Part shown: positions 10,059 through 20,408 of the stretch, in pieces
How the letters are laid out: every line of letters starts with the position of its first letter
How positions within the stretch are numbered: position 1 is the first letter of the stretch
DNA from: Rhodocollybia butyracea
Taxonomy: Eukaryota; Basidiomycota; Agaricomycetes; Agaricales; Omphalotaceae
Assembly (NCBI GenBank): GCA_015501585.1
Contig: JADNRY010000341.1
Coordinates: 1 to 64,000 of the forward strand
DNA length: 64,000 nucleotides
Reading direction: 5' to 3'
Program-made: the position numbers and the translations under genes
The notes under the pieces: generated by a model
Database searches by the model: none
The model's input: only the letters and a program-made list of their open reading frames with translations
What the model was told of the DNA's origin: nothing

Positions 10059-11153
10059 TAGGGCAGCGGCCGAGCTGGCAGCGAGGGAAGCCAGCGAAAA
10101 GGCTGAGCGAGAGAGGAAGGCCAAGGAGAAGCGGACGGCCGAGACTCTCCGGGCGTATGAAATTGCCAAGTCCAAGGCAGCATCGGCCGATGAAAAGGCA
10201 AGCAAGGAGAGAAAAGGATGGCAGCTGCCTTGCGGCGCCAGCAGGAAGGGGAGAAAGAAAATGTCGCGGGGCCGAGTACCCCGAGTGGGTTGAAGAGGAA
10301 GAGGGCGGCGCCGAAGTTGGCCGCAAGGGTGAGTCCGTTTGGGACTTGAAAGTTTTTTCTTTTCTAACCCATTGTAGGTCCCCAACTCAGGTCCCGAGGA
10401 TGATCCTCCATCCCCCGACCATGGCGACAACGACAAACCGGAGCCAAAGAAGCCAAAGAAGAGCGATAAGAAGTGTGTTTGGTGCGAGGCGAAGGAGTTG
10501 GGTTGTACTTGGCGAGGCGGGAAGACCGAGGCCTGCTCCGAGTGCAACACTTCAAAGGTGAAGTGTTCGCTCGTCGGCCGGGAAAGCCAAAGGAAGGTGG
10601 AGGAAGAGAGCAAGGGTTTATTGGCGGAGGTGGCGGGATTGCGAGTGGAGGTTGCTCGGCTCTTGATCATGTTGGAGGAGCAGGTCGGAGGCCTGACGGC
10701 GGAACTGTTGGCCCTCTGACGTTTCTTAGTTGGTATGCGCCGGGGCTTTCAGGAGGAGGGAAGGCCAACTCGGACCCCGTCGAGGCCAAAGCCCAAGTCA
10801 AAGGGAAAAGGGAAGGAGAAGGAAACGGGAGAGAAGGATCCGGAGGAAGGAGGTGATGAAGATGGAGAGGGAGAGGAAGAGTAGGTAGAGAACCGTCGGC
10901 CGAAGCCTCGGGCCTTCGTAATAATTTTTTGGACTTTGTAGTTTTTTGGATTTTTTGTTTTATCGTATGGAAAGCTGTCGGCCCGTAAGGGCATAAAAGT
11001 AATTGTATATAGTATAGAAAAGTTTTGTTTTTTAAACTTGAGTGAAATGTAAGGATTAAAGTGAGTTTAAATGCGGCCAAAGCCGGAATCGGAAAAGTCG
11101 GAATGACTTTGAAAAGAAAATGATAAGAGAAAGGGTGATCACTCAATTTGCTA

Positions 11154-14100
11154 TCACGGCAATCGAACCCCTCCGACGTCCATTGTTGGACGCTTGGAAA
11201 GTGATGTAAAAATGAAAAAGTATAAGTACGCACAAAGGTAAGTAGGTCCGGGTTTGCTCGGATACCAAAGGTGGAATGCTGGAACTAGTTTATCGGCATG
11301 TAGCTCGTCAGCCGCAATCCAAGCAAACTCGTCATCGGTTCCTTCGTAACCAGCCCATCAGATGTAGTATTGTAGAGGACAGTGTTTGTATCTTCGGTCG
11401 ACCTTCGAGTCGAGGATTTCCGCCACATTGTATTCTTCTTCACCATCAACTTCAATTGGTGGGGGAGGTGGCTGAATCCAATTTGGAATCGAGTTCGGAA
11501 TCAAAGGTTCAAGTTGTGATACATGGAACACCAGATGGATTCGGCGAAGGTAGTCCAGGAGTTGGAGCTTATAGGAAAGGGAGCCGGAGCGCTCAAGGAC
11601 CTTGAAAGGACCAAGATACTTTTCAGCAAACTTCTCGGTCGGCTGAGTAGTTCGGATGTGTTTTGCCAGAACAAAGACCTCGGATCTGATCGGATATTCA
11701 GGATGAGGAATGCATTTCCGATCGGCTTGTTTTTTGTGCATTAAGTATCTCATCTTGGAGGAAGGAATGAAGCTCATCTAGATTGACCACAAAATCTTGT
11801 GCAAGATCGGACAGAATGTCGATCTCGGGATGAACGGTGATGTTGGGATGATAGCCCTTGTTAGCAAAGAAGGGAGAAATGCCGGTCAAGGCGTTTGGAG
11901 TGTTATTGTAAGCAAACTCGGCAATAGCCAAGAGTTTAGCCCAATCGTCCTGCTGATAGGAACAGTAGATCCGAATGTATTGCTCCAGAGTCTGATTGAC
12001 TCGTTCCGTTTGTCCATCAGCCTCCGGATGATAACCCGAAGTATAGTGGAGTGTCATAGAGAGAGCTTCTCCAAGAGCTTGGAAGAATGCAGACACAAAT
12101 TCGGAACCTCGGTCCGATGTAACGTGTGAGGGAACTCCGTGCTTAGAGAAAACATGCAAGACGAGCAACTCGGCAAGTTGCTCGGAGGTGATAGTGTTGT
12201 AAGTAGGAATAAAAATGGCTTGCTTCAAAGCGCAATCCACAATAACCAAGATAGCGGTATAGCCATTGGAGTCCGGAAGTTGTTCAATGAAATCCATAGA
12301 AATTGAATCCCAAGGTTGAGTCGGAACCGGAAGAGGTTTGAGTAGTCCGTACGGAGTGAGTTGATGTCCATAACTACGGAAGCTCAGAGAGCCGGTCCTT
12401 CAAGGAAGGTAGCTTGGAGCGACGTGGTCAATTGCTCATTAGTAAAGATAGGTCTGAAGTTGTGTGGATTAACTTGCGCGTAGCCGTTATCCCCCTCTTT
12501 TGGGTAGACGTCCCAACGTCTAGTGATGGAGTCCGGTTTCTCACCGAGCTTTCCGGGTCGGAACCGAATGATCATGTTGAAAGTGTGAAGGTATTCGGAC
12601 CACTGAACCTGTCGCCGAGTTAGTACTTTAGTAGTAGAGAAATACTCGAGGTTCTTGTGATTGGTAACAACATTGATTGGGTCTCCCGAGCCTTCGAGGT
12701 AGTGCCGCCAGGCTTTAAAAGCCTCGAAAATGGCTAAGAGCTCTTTGTCATGAGTATTGTAGTTGAGCTCGGCGGCCTGGGAGGTCCGGAAGTGGAAAGC
12801 GATTGGATGGATTTCTCCATCTGAGAGTCGGATCGAGAGGATAGCCGCTAAGGCGTAGTTGGAAGCATCGGTTTCCACGATAAGTGGACAATTTGGTTCC
12901 CAATGTGTGAGAATGGGTGCATGTGTGAAGGCATACTTGAATTTTTCGAAGGAATCCTGACATGCCAAAGATCAGAGCCATGCCACACCCTTCCGGGTAA
13001 GCCGAGTCATTGGTACGACGATGTCGCTATAATTATAAATAAAATGTCAGTAGAAATTAGCGAAACCAAGAAAAGATTGGATGTCTTTGACTTTACGGGG
13101 AACTGGCCAGTCAACAATAGCTTTAACCTTATCTTTGGCCATGGTCAATCCTGCCGGAGAGAGAATGTAACCGAGATATTCGACCGTATCGACCAACCAG
13201 AAGCACTTTGCAGGATTGAGAAAAAGGCCGTTTACACAGAGCCGCCAAAGGACTTCGCGGACGTGTTCCAAGTGCTGTTCTGGATTGTCGGAATAGATGA
13301 GGATGTTGTCCAGGTAAACTATGACGCAGACATCGAGCATGTCCAAGAATATGTTGTTGATGAACCTTTGAAAAGCCGCGGGAGCGTTAGTAAGACCAAA
13401 GGGCATAACTAACCATCCGTAGGAACCCCATCGGGTCCGAAAAGTAGTTTTCCATTTGTTGCCATTGGCAATTCGGACGAGATGATAGGCGTGGGCCAGG
13501 TCGAGTTTGGTGTAGATTTTAGCTTTTTTCGGAGCATCCAAAAGGTCCGAGATTAGAGGCAGCGGGTAGCGATCCTTCTTGGTAATCTTGTTCAATCCTC
13601 CAAAGTCCACACAAAGCCGAAGTTTACCGTCCTTCTTCAGTACAAAGAGGACCGGAGCACCATGTGGACAGGAAGAGGGTCAAATGACACCGGTAGCAAG
13701 TTGCTTATCCAAGAAATTGCAAAGAGCCTGCTGCTCTGTTGGAGAGAGAGGGTAAAGGCGACCAAGCGGGGGCTCAGCACCTTCCACCAGATCAATCTTG
13801 AGGTCAAAAGAACGATGTTCAGGAAGAACCTCGGACGTGACTTCATCGAAAACGTCGGCGAAGTCAAGGTAGTTTGCAGGGATTGGAAGTGCCTCGGAGG
13901 AAGCACTCCTGGCCAAAGGACCAGATGCTGCATAGTGTGCCAATACTTTGGGGTCAATAACCCGGAGAAGGGTCGGTTCCCTACCTGAATCTTGACAAGC
14001 CTTATGGAAGGCGGCGGCGCCGACTAGTGCGATATCAACTTCAGGAGTCTCTAAACGCGAAGCCATTTGCGCAACCGAAGGGTAAGAATAGATTGGTTCG

Positions 14101-14640
14101 AAAGGAAACCTGTCTGATAGAGGACGAGGTTGGCGAGTGCGAGTTTGAGTCGGCGGCGAAGGTGCCGGCCGAATCGGGATAGTAGGTGGTTTCGTGGAGG
14201 AAACCGGTGCTTTCGGTCCTAACACGGATCCGAAAAGCGAAGACATCTAAGCGGAAACAGGGTGCTCGGTGTTACGGAAAGTAATGGTTCTGGTGACCCA
14301 GTCAATCAATGGATTGTAGCGGGACAAGAAACTGTACCCTAAAACAGCTTGATGAGTCCAAAGAAGTGACATAAAATGCCAGAGGTAGCTGCTTGCCGGA
14401 CGGAAACCGAACTTCCAAAGTCGCAACTTCGGAAATTGGTTTTGGAGAAAGAGAACCATCGAAGAGTCGGAGATTGATCGGCGGAATCGAAGAGGTTGGA
14501 ATAGAGTTTAAATTGACATAATGGGAATCAAGGAAACAATCGGTAGAACCGGAGTCTACGAGAGTAATAAACTTTAAAAGAACGGAAGATTCATTGGAAT
14601 CTTCGGGAAGAGGGAATTCAGTAGATAAAGAAATTGTAAG
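11154..14640 (-). pseudogene. pol of element G1: protease, RT, RNase H, integrase, chromodomain
   Basis: Order on the minus strand: aspartic protease with VDSGSTDCFLD near 14556; linker; reverse transcriptase (HGAPVLFV near 13660, DLAHAYH near 13510, [11 protein letters not shown] near 13305); RNase H (VETDASNYALA near 12870); integrase core (MDFIEQLP near 12297, TSDRGSEF near 12120, TERVNQTLEQY near 12000); C-terminal chromodomain (WAGYEG...FAWI near 11330-11290). Inactivating changes: the polymerase site is YLDN, not YLDD; stops at 13680, about 13045, about 12980, 12384 and about 11356 all fit CGA to TGA or TGG to TGA; the roughly 100 residues with the HHCC zinc finger between RNase H and the integrase core are missing (join near 12350). 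In related elements the chromodomain targets integration to marked chromatin. Confidence 0.9.
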
Positions 14641-14747
14641 TGATTGTTCATAATCGGAAAGAGCGGATGCGTTGAGATAGACTTCCCCAGAGGCACAAAC
14701 ATGATCAACGCAGCTCCCGTTTTGTACCGGGGTCCAGGAGCTGCGGA

Positions 14748-16500
14748 CTATTTTTCCGAACCGGTATCAGTCAGATTAGTCGCAGATTCCTTGGTCGAAG
14801 TGGCCCGGGCACGAGAATCCCCTGACCTCTTCTTATCGCAATTCTCCGCTTTATGCTTTCCACCACAAATCATGCACAGGCCTCCCTTCTTTCGGCGTTC
14901 CACTTCGGAAGGCTTAAGTTGTCCGTCGGCGCCGAGAAGGTTGGCATAAGGCCTTGGCGCAGAGCTGACCAAAGATCCAGATTTGTTGAAACCGGAACCT
15001 GAAGGGCCTGATTTGTTGTTGTTGTTCCAAGGCTTTTTTGGTTGCTGTCCGGAGCCTTGGGAAGAGTTGTTAGGTTTGTTAAAACCGGAATTCTGTGAAG
15101 GATTATTTTGAGAGGAAGAGTTTGGAGAACCCTTTTTCGTCGGAGAGGAAGTTTTACCGCCGGAGCCACCTCTGGAAGACCTTGCGACCTCTCTTTTATG
15201 TTCCTCTTTGCGCCGCCAGTGCCGATTATCAATCTCAAGCACTTTGGCGCGGTATGCCGAAAGCGTTGCCGGTGTTGGACCATGAACCATTTCGTCCTTG
15301 ATCCTAGTCGCCAAACCACGCTGATAAGCCCACTTAAGGGCGACGTCATCCCACCCTGTCATTGCCGCCAAGGTATTGAATCGGGTATTATACTTCCGAA
15401 CCTGTTCATTCTCCTTCATCCAAATATTACCAAGTTTATCCTTGGCTTCACCCTGGGCGTCGAAAAGACCAAAATGGTCTTGAAGTTCCTTCACGAGTGC
15501 CGAAAAGGAGTTCATCTATGCCGGGGGGTTTATCAGGTTCGGATCCAGGATGTCCGGTACAAACCATTCCCGAGCAGATCCGCTAAGGAAGGAAAGAGCA
15601 TACATGACCTTTTTCTGGTCAGTGAAGTATGAAGGGCGGTCAATAAAGACTAAGGAAAGGGAAACGAGAAACTCCAGGCTTGAGTTTCCAAGGTTCAGAG
15701 CTGTCGAAAACATCAGGCTCCTTGACTTTGGCTTTGCCTTCCGATGGTTTGGTTGACTTGCCACCAAGGAGGGTCAAAGCATTTGCGATGGAATCGATAG
15801 ATCCTCTGAATTTGTCCATCAGTTCCAATACTGCGCCGGCATCAGGCTGGCCGCGAGCATCGAGAAATCTACCACCGCGGCGGGGACCGCCGGGGGGACC
15901 ACCACCACCACCATTACCTGGGGGAGGAGGCGGAGGAGGACCACCACCACCACCACCATTATTGGGGTCGTCCGGAGATCCAGGGGGTCCAGGAGGACCA
16001 GGGGGAGCATCCCCATTATCACCATCAGGGTTGTTAGGAGGGTCATTGGGAGGATTGTCGGGAGGATTATCGTCCGGATTCTCACCTTCATCTGCAAATC
16101 CTCCTTCTCCTGTGTCCTCTGGTTGTTCGACAATCGGAGGCCGGTTGTCACCCGTAGTGGTACGAGATCGGTTCGAGAAGAGAGCTCCTTGGAGCTGTTC
16201 GGCAAAGGAAGGGGAAGGTGCCGAAGCGATCCTTCCGCGACGAGGAGTAAGGACTAGTGCAGTACCACTAGCACTGGGAATTTCCTTAATGTCGTATTGG
16301 TCGACATTGATGTTACCTAGGACTGCCTCAGTAGAGATAGAAGTGTTTGGAACAGCTGTTGCGGGTCCAAAGCCACCCGAGCCACGTCAGCAAGGGTTTC
16401 CAGCCGCAGAAACAGAATCATTGTAAGGCACAAATGACTGAGCATTGGCCACAAAGGGATTAGGAGTCTCAGAGACTGTCCGAATTCTAGGAGGTTTTCT
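14748..16500 (-). pseudogene. gag of element G1
   Basis: A Pro/Gly-rich N-terminal third (reading around 16200-15850 on the minus strand), then the Gag core (KVKEPDVFD, FIDRPSYFTDQKKVMYALSF, GSAREWF) and a Ser/Asn/Gln/Gly-rich linker. It ends with a CCHC knuckle CMICGGKHKAENC near 14870 and stops at 14748. It is broken by a stop near 16393 (probably CGA to TGA), a frame change near 15685 and a TAG at 15516-15518 where related Gags have Trp. The start near 16500 is uncertain because no clear ATG could be fixed. Confidence 0.8.
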
Positions 16501-16575
16501 TGGAGGCGTTTGTTTTTTTAAAAAAAAACAGTTTTTTGTCAGATACGGCGTTAACGAGTACAAGTTTAAATATAC

Positions 16576-17215
16576 TGTTAAGATCGTGCAAGACCGAAGG
16601 GACCCGATCGGTATCCGAAAGGTATGTATTGACAAAGTAGGTCTCAGACCAATATCGGAGATTGAAGAAGAAGTGGGACGTGCGGTATAGCTATTAGCTA
16701 GACCCTCGTCACGCCGAATAGTCCCAAGATGAAGTTCAGGAGACAAAGATAGATTTGGCCGATGTAACGGCTGACAAGTAAGATGGAAGAAAGATAGACT
16801 AGGGCGGAACTTAGTCGGACAGAAGGTCTGGTTTATCCAAGTTGATATTTAAACTGAGGACTACTGTACAAGGTTGTACTACTTATATACTAAGAGTCCG
16901 GGGCTTCCGGATTGGTAGAAGACAATAGTCGGAAACGTATACAGAAGACCGAAGTAAGTAATACAATCATAAGACAATAATACTCAATAGATCGGAAAGG
17001 GAATATAATCAAAAGATAATAAGAACCAATTAGAAAGTAATCCGAAAGGTCTGATGGCGGTACATCATCGGACAAAGATAAGAGATAAGATAGGAAGATA
17101 ACAAAAAGAGATAAGATGACAGAAATAGACAGGATGGAATCGGAATGGTGCTGGGATGATAGTAGAGGTGATCCGGCAATGATCCGAGGGATGCCGATGC
17201 GGCATGGTTGTAACA
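16576..17215 (-). repeat. 5' LTR of element G1
   Basis: 640-base direct repeat of 7347-7986. The bases just inside it on the sense strand (GTATATTTAAACTTG) do not resemble a primer site beginning TGG, so the priming tRNA cannot be named. Confidence 0.93.
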
Positions 17216-19031
17216 CTGCCCAACAACTCTGGCCCTAGCTCTCACATCACTTAATAAGTGAGACAAAGTAGGAAAAAATCAAGAATTTTCAAGTTGATTT
17301 CAAGGGTAATAACACTGAACAGAGAAGAGCAAGTTGGCAACTACCACTGCTGTCTTGCCACTGACTTTAGAGCTGCTCTCAGTGAACCTGCACCAGCGTC
17401 ACACTGTCACATTGCAAATCAACTCAGGTGTTGGAACAACCTGTGCTGCAGATAAAAGTAAGCCTCCAAGTATGAGAAATGATGTTCATCCCATGTGTAG
17501 ACCTACTCAGTATAATATCCCAGGAACACATAGAGTGCAACAACTTGTATATTGATAAAGACTGTACCTGTAGAACTACTCGGTATATCTAGATTGGTAC
17601 AGTAGTCAGTAGGGACAAGGGATACGGCCAATGCGGATACAATGGTTTTGTTTGCTTTTTTGTCTATTTCCATTCTTTATTTCCTGCCCTCTCTTTCCCT
17701 CCTTTCTTCTCTACTCTCTCCTTCTTGATCTTAGCTCATTTCATGAAGCCCTTTAGGAGCACCACATCCTGGCACTTCACAGGCATCAGAAAGATACCCG
17801 GAGAACAAAGGGGACAATGGTGGTCTGGAGAATAGCATAGTCAATAATCCCTAGATAAAATCTAAAACCAGCCAGTCGCAAGGTCTAGTATTTGGTCCCG
17901 ATGATGTACTGCGCTGACCGACAAGTCGCTAGAACCAAATATGATAATATCAATCAACAAAAAAAATCCGGGTTGAATATAAATAAGTAATGGGCACTTC
18001 ATGTGAACAAATACCTGAAAAAACCGACTTGAACCAACCGCCAGATCCGGAAATGCCCTAACCACTTTAACATCTCCTCTCACAGCGAGATAATTCCAGA
18101 CAAACGGCGCACTTGCCAAAGCCATGACACAACTGGATATAGTAGGTAAAGTAAAAAGAATAAATATGCACCCAGGAACACGTCGAGTGCAACAACTGGG
18201 GTGCTTCTTCGTAACAAGTTAAATATGCAAGCTCGGATGAGAGATAAGATGTGAAAATAATGGACCAAAGAAGATTGAGGAATAAAATAAATGATGGGAT
18301 CAAGCATTACCCGCATACATGATACTTATCCCGAAGTCAAACACGGTGGCGGGTCTTCTATTATCCAAGCCAAACTGGTTACTGTATGGATCCGCAACAC
18401 CATGGAGGGTAAGTGAGGACTCAGGAGATGTTTTCACCAGCGAATGCAATCTCAGTCAGGCATAGCTCATGCTATGCCAGCCTGATTGGGTATAATAATG
18501 GAGTCTACAACTCTACTCTGTGGAAGGTGCACCACAATATTGTGAAACGCGTATAAGCTTAACCTCAGAAGTGTGCAAGACAACGACTCATCTTGAGATC
18601 GGTAAGTACCTGTGAAACGCGTATAAGCTTAACTAAGTACATAAGCATAAGTATGAGTATCACAGAAATATAAATAAAGTAGACGTACCCTCAGAAGTGT
18701 GCAAGACAACGACTGAGGGATTAGGACAACATGACCTGTATATAAGTCAATACACGAAACTGCCAAGTCAGAGATAGGCACTCGGATAAACAAAATAGGT
18801 AAGATAAATAATATAGAAATCAAGGAAAATAATACCCCCTCCGGGAGGATAAACCATACCCCAGACAAAAGACGTCCCACCTACAACGGAAGCCGAAAGA
18901 GGCGAAGGGCGGGACTCCTTACTCCGAAGATACTCCCTTCGACAAATATTCTTGAGGTGATCAAAGGCCTTGGAATAGTTGAACCATCATTTGAAGGAGG
19001 ACATTCACAGTAGCAGAAACAGCTCTACCTG
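17216..19031. other. Unresolved repeat-rich stretch
   Basis: Contains a repeated motif (CCCAGGAACAC...GAGTGCAACAACT at about 17519 and 18172) and the intron-differing duplication listed separately. Minus-strand frames at 17862-18316 and 18629-18880 are hydrophobic and unrecognised. No gene can be supported. Confidence 0.35.
18542..18714 (-). repeat. Local duplication whose two copies differ by one exact GT-AG intron
   Basis: The sequence at 18542-18588 (47 bases) occurs again at 18612-18714, but split by 56 extra bases at 18633-18688. On the minus strand these start GTACGT and end ACTTAG, a normal spliceosomal intron, and their exact removal gives the first copy. So one copy looks spliced and the other unspliced. 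Either a cDNA-derived copy landed beside its source or the intron was gained by one copy. In the intron-containing copy a hydrophobic frame (18880 downwards) reads into the donor. Confidence 0.6.
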
Positions 19032-19929
19032 CAAAGTAGAGGTAGAGGTAGAGGTAGAGGGCAAGGTAGAGGTGCCCCAAATCTACTTTTTCAGCTGTTC
19101 AAGAAAGTAGAGCTAAGCCAAATGTAGAGCTCTACCTGAGCTCTAACTTATGACCTCGATTCCGGACCCCGGCGCCGGCTGGTCACTTGATCTTGGTACC
19201 ACCATTCAAGTTGATGCACATTGCTTCAGATAATCCGCGCGCATCAACGGCGGTACCTAGTCCTCCATCAAGTTCAACTTATATTGACTGTGGCTCCATC
19301 GTTGCATGATGCCTTTCTTGACTGGGTGAAAAAGTTGGGGGGACTGGGTGGGGCTCTAAGGTGTGTTATTCTCTTTGATTCAACTGTCCAGTGAACTAAC
19401 AGTATTTGTCTATGTACTAAGTATCTGGTGTCCATTCATTGTTCGCTCAATGTGGTCACATATTCCATTGTCTATTCGATGCAGTAGACACGGAAATTGT
19501 ATATATTGAACCGTGCAAAGTTCAAACCCTTCTACATTACTTCTACATCATTATGGATTTGGAATTTCGGTGGAATATTGGAGGGCTTTCGGCGATAACC
19601 AGTAGCTCGAGTCACCAGGTAGAAACACATACAAAATTGAAAGTAAGAGCTTAAGTACTTTTGACAATAATTATTATATGAACAAATTAATCCATTGTTT
19701 GCATTGTTCAAAGTATTGGGCAAGTATCCATGTCCAAAAAGGGCAGCTAGCTGCTAGGGACGCGTTGCGCGCCGACCGATGCCTCCAGTGAATACTGGAA
19801 GAGCGGCACGTGCTCAAGAAAAAGTAGTGCCCCACTTTGCGATCAAATCTACTTTCAGGCAAAAAATAGGGCTCCACTTTTAAAACAAGCTCTACTTCTA
19901 GGTCTACCTCTACCTCTACCTCTACTTTG
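19032..19929. mobile_element. Fold-back element with GTAGAG hexamer arms
   Basis: Left arm (19032-19060) is AAAGTAGAGGTAGAGGTAG-type, four hexamers in a row; the right arm (19903-19929) is its inverted complement. The intervening ~840 bases hold further scattered GTAGAG/CTCTAC strings but no gene. Inverted hexamer arms point to a non-autonomous fold-back or MITE-like DNA transposon. No clear target duplication could be fixed, so the ends are approximate. Confidence 0.5.
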
Positions 19930-20408
19930 TCCTGTTTTGGCTAGTGTGAAAGCTCTGATTTGAAGAATCAAAAAGCATATCTTCACCATGATTATTGTTT
20001 GCTATTGTCTCAAAAGAAGTCCCAGCGGAGGGCAAGGGTCCTCAAGTGCTGCAAAATCCAAAGTGCATGCGCCGCTCGGGGCGGGCCTTGTGGTCATGAA
20101 CACCACAGGCACGGCAGTTGGTGCTATAGGATTCAATAGGAGCCAATGACCATATCAAATAGGGATCACAAGATTAGCCGGCATGTCGGTTCAACATCAG
20201 GTGGGAAAGAAATACCCGATCTGGCGGTTTTGGAAGAATCCAACACTCATTTGACACCTACAAGACCCTCCCTTCCCTTCGGTCAGAGTCGGGGACTGCC
20301 ATTACAGGCACAACATCAGCATTAAAAGCCAAAAAGAAAGAATGGGAACTAACGAGAGCGGCAGCCATATATCTAAAGGATCAATTCGAAACTAAACGCA
20401 GGAACGAC

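Larger units (their letters stand above)
8228..10884 (+). pseudogene. Antisense accessory gene of element G1: charged helical protein with Zn(II)2Cys6-like cluster, split by a nested element
   Basis: Runs opposite to gag-pol between integrase and 3' LTR. Removing the nested insertion (8451-10058 plus one TAGGG copy) joins 8228-8450 to 10064 in frame. Residues 1-160 are Ala/Glu/Lys/Arg-rich, predicted long helix. One missing base near 10213 shifts frame. A 49-base intron (10329-10377, CTAAC branch site) follows. Exon 2 encodes six cysteines at about residues 196-226 spaced CX2CX6CX9CX2CX6C, the fungal binuclear zinc-cluster pattern, then a leucine-rich coiled coil. Unlike typical DNA-binding clusters, the loop after the second Cys is not basic. 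An in-frame TGA (10717-10719, probably from CGA) precedes an acidic tail ending at 10884. Function unknown; a role in regulating or targeting the element is inference. Confidence 0.7.
7347..17215 (-). mobile_element. Ty3/Gypsy chromovirus-type LTR retrotransposon with an antisense accessory gene (element G1)
   Basis: A 9.87-kb element on the minus strand, bounded by 640-base LTRs (TGTTA...TAACA) and the 5-base duplication CTGCC (7342-7346 and 17216-17220). Order along its own sense strand: 5' LTR, Gag, protease, reverse transcriptase, RNase H, integrase, chromodomain, then an oppositely oriented gene, then polypurine tract and 3' LTR. A 1.6-kb Gag-only LTR element is nested inside. The coding part is dead: stops in gag and pol, YLDN instead of YLDD in the polymerase site, and loss of the integrase HHCC zinc finger. 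By eye the LTRs differ at about two dozen of 640 positions, almost all transitions. Confidence 0.93.

Noticed and set aside
9903..10670. 255-codon minus-strand frame
   Set aside because: It is the shadow of the G1 antisense gene and the 3' LTR of the Gag-only element; low-complexity Ser/Leu/Arg composition and no start context.
10667..11233. 188-codon minus-strand frame beyond pol
   Set aside because: It covers the complement of the acidic Lys/Glu tail of the antisense gene and the untranslated part between the two convergent genes. Hydrophobic low-complexity sequence, not a pol continuation.
15680..16426. 248-codon plus-strand frame rich in Gly/Pro/Ser
   Set aside because: It is the complement of the Pro/Gly-rich part of G1 gag. 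The minus-strand reading joins the conserved Gag core and CCHC knuckle.
19032..19060. Hexamer repeat array considered as a CRISPR-like array or satellite
   Set aside because: No spacers, very short units and an inverted partner at 19903-19929; fits a fold-back transposon. CRISPR is not expected in a fungal nuclear genome.
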